NCBI GenBank assembly: GCA_902491625.1
Contig: CABUIO010000012.1
Coordinates: forward strand, 1 to 60,734
Source of the DNA: an uncultured Porphyromonadaceae bacterium
GTDB lineage: Bacteria; Bacteroidota; Bacteroidia; Bacteroidales; Muribaculaceae
Length of the DNA: 60,734 bases
Direction: 5' to 3'
The translations under genes and the position numbers were made by a program. This document shows, piece after piece, positions 33,562 to 42,775 of the stretch (the first letter of the stretch is position 1; each line of letters starts with the position of its first letter). The notes beneath the pieces are model-generated. The model saw only the letters and a program-made list of their open reading frames with translations. It was not told the origin of the DNA and ran no database searches.

Positions 33562-33676
33562 AATCCGACCTGTGCAACCCCATCTTTCGGTTCAGCCCTC
33601 CGCCTCTCCTCTAACTTCGTGAGTATTAGGATGAAGATAGAAAACAGGATTGAAAAAGGTTTGCACAGGTCGGATT
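33562..33676. repeat. 16-bp perfect inverted repeat in the ridA / mgtC-family divergent region
   Basis: AATCCGACCTGTGCAA (33562-33577) is exactly inverted at 33661-33676, separated by 83 bp. The right arm overlaps the promoter of the MgtC-family gene. Confidence 0.75.
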
Positions 33677-33691
33677 CTTTTGCTATCTTCG
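33660..33691 (+). promoter_or_regulatory. Promoter of the MgtC-family gene, giving little or no leader
   Basis: TTTG (33660-33663), a 20-bp spacer and TATCTTCG (33684-33691, one mismatch to TAnnTTTG). The ATG begins at 33696, just 4 nt after the box. Confidence 0.5.
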
Positions 33692-33695
33692 CGCT

Positions 33696-34430
33696 ATGAA
33701 CGAGGTGTGGAATGTCTTCAACGATCTTTACAACGACCTTGTCACTACAGAGGTCAATTATGTAAACGCGGCTTTCAAGCTCGTGCTTAGCATGTTGCTG
33801 GGAGGTCTCGTGGGCTGGGAGCGCAAGCAGAAAGGTCAGGTTGCGGGAGTGCGGACGTTCGCCCTCATCAGCATGGGCGCGTGTCTGGCGATGCTTCTGA
33901 GCATATATGTGCCGCAGGTCTATCTGGGCCTGAAGAACGGCGATCCGGGGCGTATCGCGGCTCAGGTTGTCACGGGCGTCGGTTTTCTCGGCGGCGGCGC
34001 TATGATCCAGCAGCGTGGCTCGGTGAGAGGACTCACCACGGCTGCCGGCATCTGGGTTGTCGCCAACATCGGGCTTGCCGTGGGCTTTGGCATGTATGCC
34101 GTCAGCATTTTCGCAACGCTTCTTATCCTCGTGATCCTCACCTACTTCGAGAAATGGGAGGAGAAAGCCCATATCGGGCAGCAGTCGAAAGTCATCAACA
34201 TGAGGGTACATGCGGTGCTCAAGGACATCGAGCCTTACAAGGAGATTTTCCGGCGGCACAAGATCCATCTCTCCTCGTTCTATATCAAGATCAACTACGA
34301 CAACGATGTGACACTCGTGAGCTTCATCATCCTTTCGAGGGCACATGCCAATTATCTCTCGCTTTTTGAATCGCTGAGCAAGGTCGTGCCGACCGAGACT
34401 ATCACTCTCAGCTCGGAGGTGAGCCAATAA
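33696..34430 (+). CDS. MgtC/SapB family membrane protein
   Basis: 244 residues. Membrane helices occupy ~25-160, with the family motif LLGGLVGWERKQKGQVAGVRTFALISMGACLAM (ends at residues ~35 and ~67) and GFLGGGAMIQQ near 97. A C-terminal cytoplasmic domain follows (~165-244). MgtC proteins modulate Mg2+ or phosphate homeostasis or F-ATPase in characterised species; here the role is inferred only from family. It lies 12 nt before the CPA2 antiporter gene, so the two are likely co-transcribed. Confidence 0.88.
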   Translation: MNEVWNVFNDLYNDLVTTEVNYVNAAFKLVLSMLLGGLVGWERKQKGQVAGVRTFALISMGACLAMLLSIYVPQVYLGLKNGDPGRIAAQVVTGVGFLGGGAMIQQRGSVRGLTTAAGIWVVANIGLAVGFGMYAVSIFATLLILVILTYFEKWEEKAHIGQQSKVINMRVHAVLKDIEPYKEIFRRHKIHLSSFYIKINYDNDVTLVSFIILSRAHANYLSLFESLSKVVPTETITLSSEVSQ

Positions 34431-34442
34431 AGAGACTGCGAC

Positions 34443-36740
34443 ATGAAGAAAATCCTTACAGCACTGACCCTCGCGATGCTTCCTGTTCCGGCCATGGCTT
34501 CCGGCCACGGCGATAACGCGGCATCGACAACCGAAGGACTGATCGGTGATCTGGCGTGGATACTGATTCTGGGTTCCATTGTCGCGCTTGTCTTCAAGAA
34601 ACTGAAGCAGCCTGTCGTGTTGGGCTACATTCTCGCAGGTTTTCTCGCCAGCCCTAAGTTCACGTATCTTCCCTCCATCACCACCTTGGGCAATATCGAG
34701 TTCTGGGCACAGGTCGGAATAGTGGTGTTGATGTTCACGCTCGGCCTCGAGTTCAGTTTCAAGAAGCTCGTCAATGCGGGTGCATCGGCCATCCTCACTG
34801 CATTCATAATCATCTCCGGCATGACCTTCGTGGGCTATTCCGTCGGACAGCTCATGGGCTTCACGTTCATATCGAGCATGTTTCTCGGAGGCATGCTCTC
34901 CATGTCCTCCACCACAATTATCCTCAAGGCGCTCACGGATCTCGGTCTGCGGCAGAAACGTTTCGCCACGATGGTGCTCGCCGTGCTTATCATAGAGGAT
35001 CTGTTCGCAGTGCTGATGCTGGTGCTTCTCTCCTCGCTCGCGGCGGGAAGCGTCGGCGGCACGGAGTTGCTCGTCTCCATCGGCAAGCTCGTCTTCTACC
35101 TGATAATATGGTATGTGGCAGGAGTCTGGTTCATCCCGCCGTTCTTCAAGAAGACTCGCGGCATGATGAATCAGGAGATGCTTCTCGTCGTCTCCATGGG
35201 ACTCTGCTTCGGCATGGCGGTGCTCTCGGTGCTGTGCGGCTTCTCGCTTGAGCTTGGCGCCTTCATCGGCGGCTCGGTCATCGGCGGCACCTTCCTTGCC
35301 GAGCGAATCGAACACGTCGTGCAGCCTGTCAAGGATCTCTTCGGCGCCGTCTTCTTCATCTCCGTAGGCATGATGGTCGATCCGGTGATTATCTCGCAAT
35401 ACTGGGACACGATCCTGCTGCTCGCCGTCGTGGTTATCGTCGGCATGATCGTCTTCGGCACCTTCGGAATGCTGCTCACCGGGCAGCCGCTGAAAGTGGC
35501 CATGGAGAGCGGATTCTCTCTTACGCAGATTGGCGAGTTCTCCTTCATCATCGCCTCACTCGGCATGTCGCTCGGAGTGCTCGACACGGCGCTCTATCCC
35601 ATCATCGTGGCAGTCTCCGTCATCACCATCTTCACGACTCCCTACTTCATCCGAATGGCCGATCCGGCCTACCATATGCTCGAACGCCGTCTTCCCGGCA
35701 GCCTGAGGTTCCTAATAGACCGCTACCAGCGCTCCAAGCCCGACTCCGGCGAGAGCCGTGCGGTCTGGAAAGCCATTGTCGTGCGCTATCTATGGCGCAT
35801 CATCCTCTTCCCCGTGATCCTCATAGCCATCATCGCCGTGGCCAAGACATATCTATATCCGCTCATGGAGGGGCTCAGCGGCTCCTGGGGACATTTCCTC
35901 GCCATGGTCATCACGCTCGTGGCCATGAGCCCTTTTCTTGCCGGGCTCACCCTCAGCGCTTCGCGACCCGACGAACGCAGCCGCGTGCTGGCCGGATCCT
36001 CCGCCGCCGAGGTGCCGCTGCTCGCCATGAAGGTGATACGCTATCTCATAGCGCTATATTTCGTGCTCTACCTCATCTCGCTGAGCTACGCCATGTCGAC
36101 CGCGCTCCTTGTGGCAATCGGCATCGCCGTGCTCGTAGCCGTGGCCTTCATAGCCCGCGCCACAGACAATTACAACAACATGGAACGCCGATTCATGAAC
36201 AATCTCAACGAACGCGACAACATGCGCTCCGGACGTGAGAACAACGTGGTCGGCGACCTTCACCTCGCATACATCACCGTAGGGCAGGAATCACCCTTCG
36301 CCGGCGACAGGATCGTCGACTCCGGACTGCGCCGCGACTACGGCGTCAGCATCTCCAGCATTCAGCGCGGACTCTCCGTTATGCCGCTTCCCGACAAGGA
36401 CGCCCGCATCTTCCCCGGCGACGTCATCGGCGTAATCGGCACCGACGAAGACATCCAGCGCCTAAACGCCGACATCGAGACCTACGAACGCGCAAGCGCC
36501 ATGCATCCGGTGAGCGACACACGCACCGTGATATTCAACATACGCCTCTCCCCTTCCTCCCCACTCATCGGCAAGACACTTGCCGATGCAAACCTGCGCC
36601 AGAACTATTTCTCGATGCTCCTCAAGGTCGTGCGCGACGACGACGCCACCGACGTTCCTCTCTCACCCGACCTCGCCTTCAATCCCGGCGACCGCCTCTG
36701 GCTCGTCGGCGATCCCTCGGCAATTCAGAAACTTAAATAA
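34443..36740 (+). CDS. CPA2-family cation:proton antiporter with two TrkA-C domains
   Basis: 765 residues. A signal-like N-terminus (MKKILTALTLAMLPVPAMA) is followed by an antiporter core of about twelve helices (ILGSIVALVFKKLKQPVVLGYILAGFLASP; GLELGAFIGGSVIGGTFLAERI). Additional helices lie at ~430-570. Two TrkA-C (RCK_C) domains fall at ~600-680 and ~690-765. No TrkA-N domain is visible. Such proteins exchange K+ or Na+ for protons, gated by ligands on the C-terminal domains; the ion is not determined. It sits downstream of the MgtC-family gene. Confidence 0.92.
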   Translation: MKKILTALTLAMLPVPAMASGHGDNAASTTEGLIGDLAWILILGSIVALVFKKLKQPVVLGYILAGFLASPKFTYLPSITTLGNIEFWAQVGIVVLMFTLGLEFSFKKLVNAGASAILTAFIIISGMTFVGYSVGQLMGFTFISSMFLGGMLSMSSTTIILKALTDLGLRQKRFATMVLAVLIIEDLFAVLMLVLLSSLAAGSVGGTELLVSIGKLVFYLIIWYVAGVWFIPPFFKKTRGMMNQEMLLVVSMGLCFGMAVLSVLCGFSLELGAFIGGSVIGGTFLAERIEHVVQPVKDLFGAVFFISVGMMVDPVIISQYWDTILLLAVVVIVGMIVFGTFGMLLTGQPLKVAMESGFSLTQIGEFSFIIASLGMSLGVLDTALYPIIVAVSVITIFTTPYFIRMADPAYHMLERRLPGSLRFLIDRYQRSKPDSGESRAVWKAIVVRYLWRIILFPVILIAIIAVAKTYLYPLMEGLSGSWGHFLAMVITLVAMSPFLAGLTLSASRPDERSRVLAGSSAAEVPLLAMKVIRYLIALYFVLYLISLSYAMSTALLVAIGIAVLVAVAFIARATDNYNNMERRFMNNLNERDNMRSGRENNVVGDLHLAYITVGQESPFAGDRIVDSGLRRDYGVSISSIQRGLSVMPLPDKDARIFPGDVIGVIGTDEDIQRLNADIETYERASAMHPVSDTRTVIFNIRLSPSSPLIGKTLADANLRQNYFSMLLKVVRDDDATDVPLSPDLAFNPGDRLWLVGDPSAIQKLK

Positions 36741-36770
36741 CAAACACTATAAACCCGTAACACACTTGCA

Positions 36771-38297
36771 ATGCAGAAAATCATCATTCTCGATTTCGGC
36801 TCGCAGTACACTCAGCTTATAGCCCGCCGCATACGCGAGCTTAACACATATTGCGAGATCAAGCCCTACAACAAGTTCCCGCAGGGCGCCGATGCAGAAG
36901 GCATAATCGGTGTGGTGCTATCCGGCAGCCCTTGTTCGGTCAACGATCCCGAGGCTCCCGCACCCTCGCTCGAAGGTATCCGCGGTCGCTATCCCCTTCT
37001 CGGCATCTGCTACGGCGCCCAGTATCTCGCCAAGACATCCGGCGGCGCCGTGACCTCCGCACCTACACGCGAATACGGAAAGGCCCGACTCGTCTGGCAC
37101 GATGACTCCGACGCTCTCGTGCACGGCGTAAGAGACGACTCCACGGTCTGGATGAGCCACGGCGACTCCATCACCTCGACTCCCGCCAACTTCCATAACG
37201 TCGGCTCCACAGCCGATGTAAAAAATGCCGCGTTCCGCATCGACGGCGAGAAGACATGGGGCGTCCAGTTCCATCCCGAAGTCTTCCACAGCGAAGACGG
37301 CAAGGTCGTGCTCGGCAACTTCGTGCGCGACATCTGCGGCTCCAAAGCCGACTGGACACCTGAATCCTTCATCGAATCGACCGTAGCCGAACTGCGTGCC
37401 AAACTCGGCGACGACAAAGTCGTCCTCGCACTCAGCGGCGGCGTAGACTCCACCGTCGCGGCAATGCTTCTCCACAAGGCAATCGGCAAGAACCTCACAT
37501 GTATCTTCGTCGACAACGGGCTCCTGCGTCTTAACGAGTTCGAATCCGTCATGGCCAACTACGCCGACCTCGGACTCAACGTCATCGGCGTCGATGCCAA
37601 AGACCACTTCTACAAGGCACTCGCCGGTGTCACCGAACCGGAAAAGAAGCGCAAGATCATCGGCAAAGGCTTCATCGACATCTTCGACGTCGAAGCCCAT
37701 AAACTCAAGGATGTGAAATGGCTCGGACAAGGCACCATCTACCCCGACGTCATCGAGTCGCTCTCCATCACCGGCATGGTCATCAAGAGCCACCACAACG
37801 TCGGCGGACTCCCCGAGAAGATGAATCTCAAGCTTGTCGAACCTCTGCGTCTCCTGTTCAAGGACGAGGTACGCCGCGTCGGACGCCAGCTCGGCATCCC
37901 CGCCAACCTCATCGGTCGCCATCCCTTCCCCGGCCCCGGACTCGGCGTCAGGATCCTCGGCGACGTCACACCCGAGAAAGTGCGCATCCTTCAGGAAGCC
38001 GACCACTACTTCATCCAGGGACTCATCGACCACGACCTCTACGACAAGGTTTGGCAGGCCGGCACCATCCTGCTCCCCATCCGCAGTGTCGGAGTCATGG
38101 GCGACGAACGCACCTACGAGAACGTCATCGCGCTGCGCGCCGTCAACTCCACCGACGGCATGACCGCCACCTGGAGCCGCCTCCCCCACGAATTCCTTGC
38201 CGAAGTCAGCTCCAGGATCATCAACAAAGTGAAAGGTGTCAACCGCGTAGTCTACGACATCAGCTCCAAGCCGCCAGCCACCATCGAGTGGGAGTAA
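36771..38297 (+). CDS. guaA: GMP synthase (glutamine-hydrolysing)
   Basis: 508 residues. It makes GMP from XMP, glutamine and ATP. The N-terminal amidotransferase (1-185) has the nucleophile in LGICYGAQYLAK and His in VQFHPEVFHS. The ATP-PPase (190-385) has LALSGGVDSTVAA. The C-terminal dimerisation domain ends DISSKPPATIEWE, a hallmark of GuaA. Confidence 0.97.
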   Translation: MQKIIILDFGSQYTQLIARRIRELNTYCEIKPYNKFPQGADAEGIIGVVLSGSPCSVNDPEAPAPSLEGIRGRYPLLGICYGAQYLAKTSGGAVTSAPTREYGKARLVWHDDSDALVHGVRDDSTVWMSHGDSITSTPANFHNVGSTADVKNAAFRIDGEKTWGVQFHPEVFHSEDGKVVLGNFVRDICGSKADWTPESFIESTVAELRAKLGDDKVVLALSGGVDSTVAAMLLHKAIGKNLTCIFVDNGLLRLNEFESVMANYADLGLNVIGVDAKDHFYKALAGVTEPEKKRKIIGKGFIDIFDVEAHKLKDVKWLGQGTIYPDVIESLSITGMVIKSHHNVGGLPEKMNLKLVEPLRLLFKDEVRRVGRQLGIPANLIGRHPFPGPGLGVRILGDVTPEKVRILQEADHYFIQGLIDHDLYDKVWQAGTILLPIRSVGVMGDERTYENVIALRAVNSTDGMTATWSRLPHEFLAEVSSRIINKVKGVNRVVYDISSKPPATIEWE

Positions 38298-38324
38298 TGA
38301 CATTCCGCACTTAACAGTTTTCTT

Positions 38325-38371
38325 ATCAGCCACTTGCCAGTTCCTCAAGACTCTAAGGTGGCTGATTTTTT
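38325..38371 (+). terminator. Terminator of guaA
   Basis: ATCAGCCAC (38325-38333) pairs perfectly with GTGGCTGAT (38358-38366), followed by five T residues. Confidence 0.8.
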
Positions 38372-38470
38372 ACTTCAATCTCCAACAATGGCCTCACCCA
38401 AACGCAGAGCAGAAGGGTGTATCAAAAATGCGGTGGAACCGTCGAGTGATCGGCCTTACAGGTCTTTCTC

Positions 38471-38536
38471 GTCGTGTTGTTGTGGCGGTGGGCGCAAAAT
38501 TTTGCGCCCCTACATAGTCGTGTGGTTGTCGCGGTG
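38471..38536. repeat. Perfect 20-bp palindrome flanked by 20-bp direct repeats
   Basis: GGGCGCAAAATTTTGCGCCC (38490-38509) is a perfect palindrome. It lies between two direct copies (38471-38490 and 38517-38536) that match at 18 of 20 bases (GTCGTGTTGTTGTGGCGGTG in the first). The surrounding noncoding region, 38298-38633, holds only the guaA terminator and this structure; short frames across it look spurious. Confidence 0.75.
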
Positions 38537-38633
38537 AAGCAACTCGCAAGGGGTTGAAGACGAGGGTACAATATTCCGGCAGATTCGCTGTGCTCATCCG
38601 TCGGCGTCGACAAAGAAACTGCTGACGCGGCTT

Positions 38634-39527
38634 TCAACGTTGGTCGGATAGGTGGCTTTTCAGGGCTATTTCCTCGATTTGGCGGGCGATCGGCGCGTTG
38701 GTCCTGATGAAGCGGTAAAGCTCGATGACGGAGTTGAGCTCGCGGTCTTTTCCGGTGCGCACTTCCCCTTTCCATGTGGCGAGAGTCTCGGCGAGGCGTG
38801 CACGTGTGTCGCTCCGGTTATCAGCCGAGGCGATGAGTTTCATCTGGTCAGAGGAACCGAACAGCTCGCAGTTGGCTACGAAGGTGAAGCAGGATTCGAG
38901 CATGTCGGGCCAGACAGAGAGATCTACCCTGATCTGCAACGAGTCCAGAAACAGCGACAGATCGCGAGCCGAGCGCAACAATCCTTCAACGGCTGGGGCA
39001 CCGCTCATGTCGGTCGGCAGTCCGGAGGGTTTGAAGAGGTCGCGCATGTCTGCCATGGAGAAGCGTTCGTTGAATGCGCGGTCACTCTTGCGGCGTTCCA
39101 CGGGCGTTGTCACGGCATAGCAGTAGGACAGAAAGAGGTTGATTTTGTGGACGAGAACAGGTGTGTTTCTCGTTAGTTTGCGTTGCTCGTGGAGCTGATG
39201 CAGCAGACGGTGCTTTTCTAATTCCGACTCAAGGTCGATCTCGGAGCGTAGCGAGGAAACGGCGTTGAGAAAGAATCCGATCATCACGAGACCGAGGATG
39301 GCCTCCAGTGCCGTGATGGTCTGCGCGAGACTTCCGGCAGGCGTGAAGTCGCCGAATCCGAGAGTGGTGATCGTCACGACCGAATAGTAGATCCAGGAGC
39401 CGAAATCCGTCGAGACATCCGCCGGATAATGAAATTCGCTGCGCGGGATGAGATAATAGACAGCGGCGAACGTCGGCACAAGCGCAAGGTAGATAGACAC
39501 CCACACCAGCGGGCGCACATGCGACAT
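38634..39527 (-). CDS. Two-helix potassium channel family protein
   Basis: About 297 residues. Membrane helix 1 is residues ~9-30 (VWVSIYLALVPTFAAVYYLI), then a pore loop with selectivity filter TITTLGFGDFTPAG, then helix 2 (LGLVMIGFFLNAVSSL). A ~190-residue cytoplasmic helical domain follows with no recognised RCK motif. The filter TLGFGD is that of Ion_trans_2 K+ channels. The start is uncertain: ATG at 39527 is used, a GTG at 39581 would add KRLLSAISKKLRH, and longer frames run into the repeat at 39690-39818. Confidence 0.8.
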   Translation of the reverse strand: MSHVRPLVWVSIYLALVPTFAAVYYLIPRSEFHYPADVSTDFGSWIYYSVVTITTLGFGDFTPAGSLAQTITALEAILGLVMIGFFLNAVSSLRSEIDLESELEKHRLLHQLHEQRKLTRNTPVLVHKINLFLSYCYAVTTPVERRKSDRAFNERFSMADMRDLFKPSGLPTDMSGAPAVEGLLRSARDLSLFLDSLQIRVDLSVWPDMLESCFTFVANCELFGSSDQMKLIASADNRSDTRARLAETLATWKGEVRTGKDRELNSVIELYRFIRTNAPIARQIEEIALKSHLSDQR

Positions 39528-39689
39528 CAGGAAAAAGCAATGCCGCAACTTCTTCGATATAGCTGATAGCAGACGTTTCACGCAAGATAAACAACCATCT
39601 CTCTGCAAGCGTTCAACGGCATTACTACGGGCAGACAAACTTCGCTTGCCATGCAAAGAGAAACACATAAAAAGGATATAAAGCAATTT

Positions 39690-39818
39690 GTCGCTAAGCG
39701 ACGTGTATGCGATAATGTCGTTACCGCACGACGTCGCTTCGCGACTCATTTTCAATTATTATGTCTTTCCACGGCCTGAAGGCCGCGGTTGACAATACAG
39801 CCGGACTTTCAGCCCGGC
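39690..39818. repeat. Palindromic intergenic repeat, partial copy C
   Basis: The right half of the repeat family seen at 16204-16405 and 21386-21585. It carries CCACGGCCTGAAGGCCGCGG followed by TTGACAATACAGCC, plus a hairpin GCCGGACTTTCAGCCCGGC at its end. Its left part is GTCGCTAAGCGAC and GTCGCTTCGCGAC hairpins rather than the full left arm. It lies between the K+ channel and HdeD-like genes. Confidence 0.8.
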
Positions 39819-39881
39819 ATATTTGACACAGGCACTGCTATGTTATGTTCATTTGAACATACAGCGGAGGCAGGGAGGTGG

Positions 39882-40448
39882 TCAGGCGCGGTTGGCGAAG
39901 GTCTTCAGGCGCGCAGCGAAAACGATGCGGTAAACGCCGAAGAGCAGAAGCGAGAGTCCGAGCCACAGCCATACGATCACGCCACCTTCGACAGGGTTCA
40001 TCAGGAATACGGCGCCGATGACAATGACGGCTACAAGGAGCAACAGCATCCAGAGTATCCACCACGGCGAGAGGGAGATCAACATGAACGACTGGCAGAG
40101 TTCATTGACAGCCACGACAATAATCCAGATACCGACGACAAACACGAAGGTTGTCAGCATCTCTTCCGCAGGCATTGCAAAAAGCCATATTCCCGCGATC
40201 AGGTCGAGAATACCCACCGCCAGACTCCATCCCCAGCCCGAATAACTTCCGGAGACACTGACGGCAAAGATAAGATTGACAATTCCTGCCACACATAATC
40301 CGGCAGAAAATATGTAGGCGAGGAAAATCATCGAGGACACAGGACTCGTAAGCGTCCAGATGCCAAGTCCTATGCTGATCAGTCCCACGATCATGGGCAT
40401 CCACCAGTAGCGCGAGAGGGCGTCTTTGATAACAAGTGTTGTTTTCAT
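39882..40448 (-). CDS. HdeD/DUF308 family membrane protein
   Basis: 188 residues with six predicted membrane helices arranged as paired repeats (MIVGLISIGLGIWTLTSP; LAVGILDLIAGIWLFAMP; WILWMLLLLVAVIVIGAVFL). This is the DUF308 pattern of HdeD, an acid-stress membrane protein in E. coli. Function here is unknown. Same strand as the next upstream small secreted protein gene, 30 nt apart, so possibly one operon. Confidence 0.85.
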   Translation of the reverse strand: MKTTLVIKDALSRYWWMPMIVGLISIGLGIWTLTSPVSSMIFLAYIFSAGLCVAGIVNLIFAVSVSGSYSGWGWSLAVGILDLIAGIWLFAMPAEEMLTTFVFVVGIWIIVVAVNELCQSFMLISLSPWWILWMLLLLVAVIVIGAVFLMNPVEGGVIVWLWLGLSLLLFGVYRIVFAARLKTFANRA

Positions 40449-40478
40449 AGCAAATATGTGTTATAGTTTGAAAATAAG

Positions 40479-40985
40479 TTATAGATTGAAATAATATGTG
40501 CCGGTTGAGAGTGGCGCGTAAAAATCGAAATTCTGTCCGTTGATGTAATAGTCGGTGTTGTATGCCGGCATATCGACATTGGTGTTCCAGGAGTCAGTCC
40601 ATGGGTTGTAGGCATTGACGACCGTGACGTTATACTGGACGCCGTTGTAGACATAGTTGACATATAGCGGAATCACGCGCCAGACGCCCTGGGCATCATA
40701 GCCGCAGGCCGTCACGGTGATATAGCCCTGATTGTTCCATCCCGGCGAGTATGCCGCCGGACCGCCCCAGCCGGAATTCCAAGGGCTTCCCCACGCCGGG
40801 CCGAATACAGGACCGCCGTAGGCCGGAGGCGGAGCAGGGCGCCCGGGAGCCGGAGCGCTCGACATGCCGCCGAATCCGCCGCCGGGACGACCGGGAGCGG
40901 GCGCCGAATTTTGAGAAAATGCCGGAGATGCTGTCAGGAGCAGAACCACGACCAGAGGAAGTGAGAGTATCGTTCGTGTTTTCAT
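40479..40985 (-). CDS. Small secreted Pro/Gly-rich protein
   Basis: About 168 residues. Residues 1-24 (MKTRTILSLPLVVVLLLTASPAFS) form a signal peptide. A low-complexity region has SAPAPGRPGGGFGG, then APAPGRPAPPPAYGGPVFGPAWG. The tail is Asn/Tyr-rich (YVNYVYNGVQYNVTVVNAYNPW). No known domain. The tyrosine-rich repeats suggest a cell-surface or periplasmic structural role, but that is inference. The ATG at 40985 was chosen to place the signal at the start, 11 codons inside a longer frame. Confidence 0.75.
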   Translation of the reverse strand: MKTRTILSLPLVVVLLLTASPAFSQNSAPAPGRPGGGFGGMSSAPAPGRPAPPPAYGGPVFGPAWGSPWNSGWGGPAAYSPGWNNQGYITVTACGYDAQGVWRVIPLYVNYVYNGVQYNVTVVNAYNPWTDSWNTNVDMPAYNTDYYINGQNFDFYAPLSTGTYYFNL

Positions 40986-41035
40986 AGCAATTACCATATG
41001 CGGTTTATTTTGAAACAATTTTGTCCCCGCAAGAG

Positions 41036-41066
41036 TTGTACCGCTCTGATAAATTATGTACTTTTG
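41036..41066 (+). promoter_or_regulatory. Promoter of the small lipoprotein gene
   Basis: TTG (41036-41038), a 20-bp spacer and TACTTTTG (41059-41066). The leader to the ATG at 41090 is ~18 nt. Confidence 0.7.
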
Positions 41067-41089
41067 CGTTTGTCAATCATCAACGGACA

Positions 41090-41473
41090 ATGATACTGCG
41101 AAAACATATTCTCATAGCAGCCGCAGCGGCGGCTGTCATAGCGTCGGCCTCATGCAGCAAGAAAGAGGCCGAGACCACCGAACAGAACGAGGAAACACGT
41201 GCCGAGATCGAAGCGGCCATGATGCAGGGACGCACCGCCGCACGCGAGTTCGTGAACAAGGAGTGGACAGACACCCTTGAGCTGATGAACCATCTTCTCA
41301 AAGCGAAGGCTCAACAGAGCACCTATGTCATCAACAAGCACCCCAAATCTGCCGAGGCCTTCGACTCCGCATTCATCTCCACCGTGCGCAGCGTCGACCC
41401 GCAGCTCGCCGCGACCATCACGTCGCGCGCCGACGTCACGGCAGCCGTTTCCGCCTCCAATACCGAAGAATAA
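41090..41473 (+). CDS. Small lipoprotein
   Basis: 127 residues. The start MILRKHILIAAAAAAVIASASC is a lipoprotein signal peptide with the modified cysteine in ASASC. The mature part is mostly helical, Glu/Ala-rich, with no recognised domain. The promoter upstream favours ATG at 41090 over a longer in-frame start. It lies 27 nt before pepT, probably co-transcribed. Confidence 0.75.
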   Translation: MILRKHILIAAAAAAVIASASCSKKEAETTEQNEETRAEIEAAMMQGRTAAREFVNKEWTDTLELMNHLLKAKAQQSTYVINKHPKSAEAFDSAFISTVRSVDPQLAATITSRADVTAAVSASNTEE

Positions 41474-41500
41474 CAACCTCTAATATCTTACAAATACCTT

Positions 41501-42724
41501 ATGACACTTGTAGACAGATTTCTCGACTTCGTGAAATACGACACCCAGAGCGACGAGCTTACGAACCTTACGCCCTCGACTCCCGGACAGATGCTCTTCG
41601 CAAAATATCTCAAGGGAGAGCTTGAGAAGATGGGACTTCAGGAGGTGTCGCTCGACGACAACGGATACCTTTTCGCAACTCTGCCGGCCAACACCGACGA
41701 CAAGGATATACCGACCATCGGTTTCATCGCCCATCTCGACACGAGTCCCGACATGTCGGGTCGCCACGTGAAGCCGCGCATCGTCAAGGACTACGACGGC
41801 AATCCGATCGTGCTCAATGAGACAGAGGGCATCACGCTCAGCCCGACCGAATTTCCCGAACTGCTCGACTACAAGGGTCAGGATCTGATCGTCACCGACG
41901 GCACCACACTCCTCGGCGCCGACGACAAGGCCGGTGTCGCAGAAATCATCGACGCCATGCAGTATCTTCTGGATCATCCCGAAATCAAGCACGGCAAGAT
42001 ACGTGTCGGCTTCAATCCCGACGAGGAGATCGGTCTCGGCGCCCACAAATTTGACGTGCAGCGCTTCGGCTGCGATTTCGCCTACACGATGGACGGCGGC
42101 GAGATCGGCGAACTCGAATACGAGAACTTCAACGCCGCGTCGGCCAAGATCGTCATAAAGGGTCGCAACGTGCATCCCGGATACGCCAAGCACAAGATGA
42201 TCAACTCCATCCGCGTGGCCGGACAGTTCATGTCGATGCTCCCGCGCTGGGAGACCCCCGAACACACCCAAGACTACGAAGGCTTCTACCATCTGGTAGG
42301 CATCGAGGGCACCGTGGAGCAGACCACGCTCACCTACATCATCCGTGACCATGACCGCGACCGCTTCGAGCGCCGCAAGGAGGAGATCGAGCACCTCGTG
42401 CGCAAGACAAACCGTGAATTTCCCGAATCCACCACGGTCGAGATCAAGGACCAGTACTACAACATGCGCGAGAAGATCGAACCTGTGATGTACATCATCG
42501 ACCTCGCCATCGAAGCCATGAAAGAGGCCGGCGTCAAGCCCAAGGTGCAGCCCATCCGTGGCGGTACGGACGGCGCCCAGCTCTCATTCAAGGGTCTCCC
42601 CTGCCCCAACATCTTCGCCGGCGGACTCAACTTCCACGGCCGCTACGAATTCGTGCCCATCCCCTCGATGGAGAAAGCCCGCGACGTCATCGTGCGTATA
42701 GCCGCCCTCGCCGCCCGCCGCTGA
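41501..42724 (+). CDS. pepT: Peptidase T (tripeptidase)
   Basis: 407 residues, normal length. PepT removes the N-terminal residue from tripeptides using two zinc ions. M20 metal ligands appear in AHLDTSPDMSG, GADDKAGVAEI and FNPDEEIGLGA; PIRGGTDGAQLSF carries the later conserved Arg/Asp. Cytoplasmic, no signal peptide. Confidence 0.96.
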   Translation: MTLVDRFLDFVKYDTQSDELTNLTPSTPGQMLFAKYLKGELEKMGLQEVSLDDNGYLFATLPANTDDKDIPTIGFIAHLDTSPDMSGRHVKPRIVKDYDGNPIVLNETEGITLSPTEFPELLDYKGQDLIVTDGTTLLGADDKAGVAEIIDAMQYLLDHPEIKHGKIRVGFNPDEEIGLGAHKFDVQRFGCDFAYTMDGGEIGELEYENFNAASAKIVIKGRNVHPGYAKHKMINSIRVAGQFMSMLPRWETPEHTQDYEGFYHLVGIEGTVEQTTLTYIIRDHDRDRFERRKEEIEHLVRKTNREFPESTTVEIKDQYYNMREKIEPVMYIIDLAIEAMKEAGVKPKVQPIRGGTDGAQLSFKGLPCPNIFAGGLNFHGRYEFVPIPSMEKARDVIVRIAALAARR

Positions 42725-42775
42725 TCTCCGGCGAGACTTATAAGCCCAATGGGTCCGATAAGCCCAATAAAGACT

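Noticed and set aside
33528..35399. A 623-codon minus-strand frame across the MgtC-family and CPA2 antiporter genes
   Set aside because: Its translation is His/Glu/Asp-rich low-complexity antisense sequence without a domain, and both plus-strand genes are clearly real.
36918..38348. A long minus-strand frame opposite guaA
   Set aside because: guaA is unambiguous; the antisense frame is open because of GC-rich codon bias.
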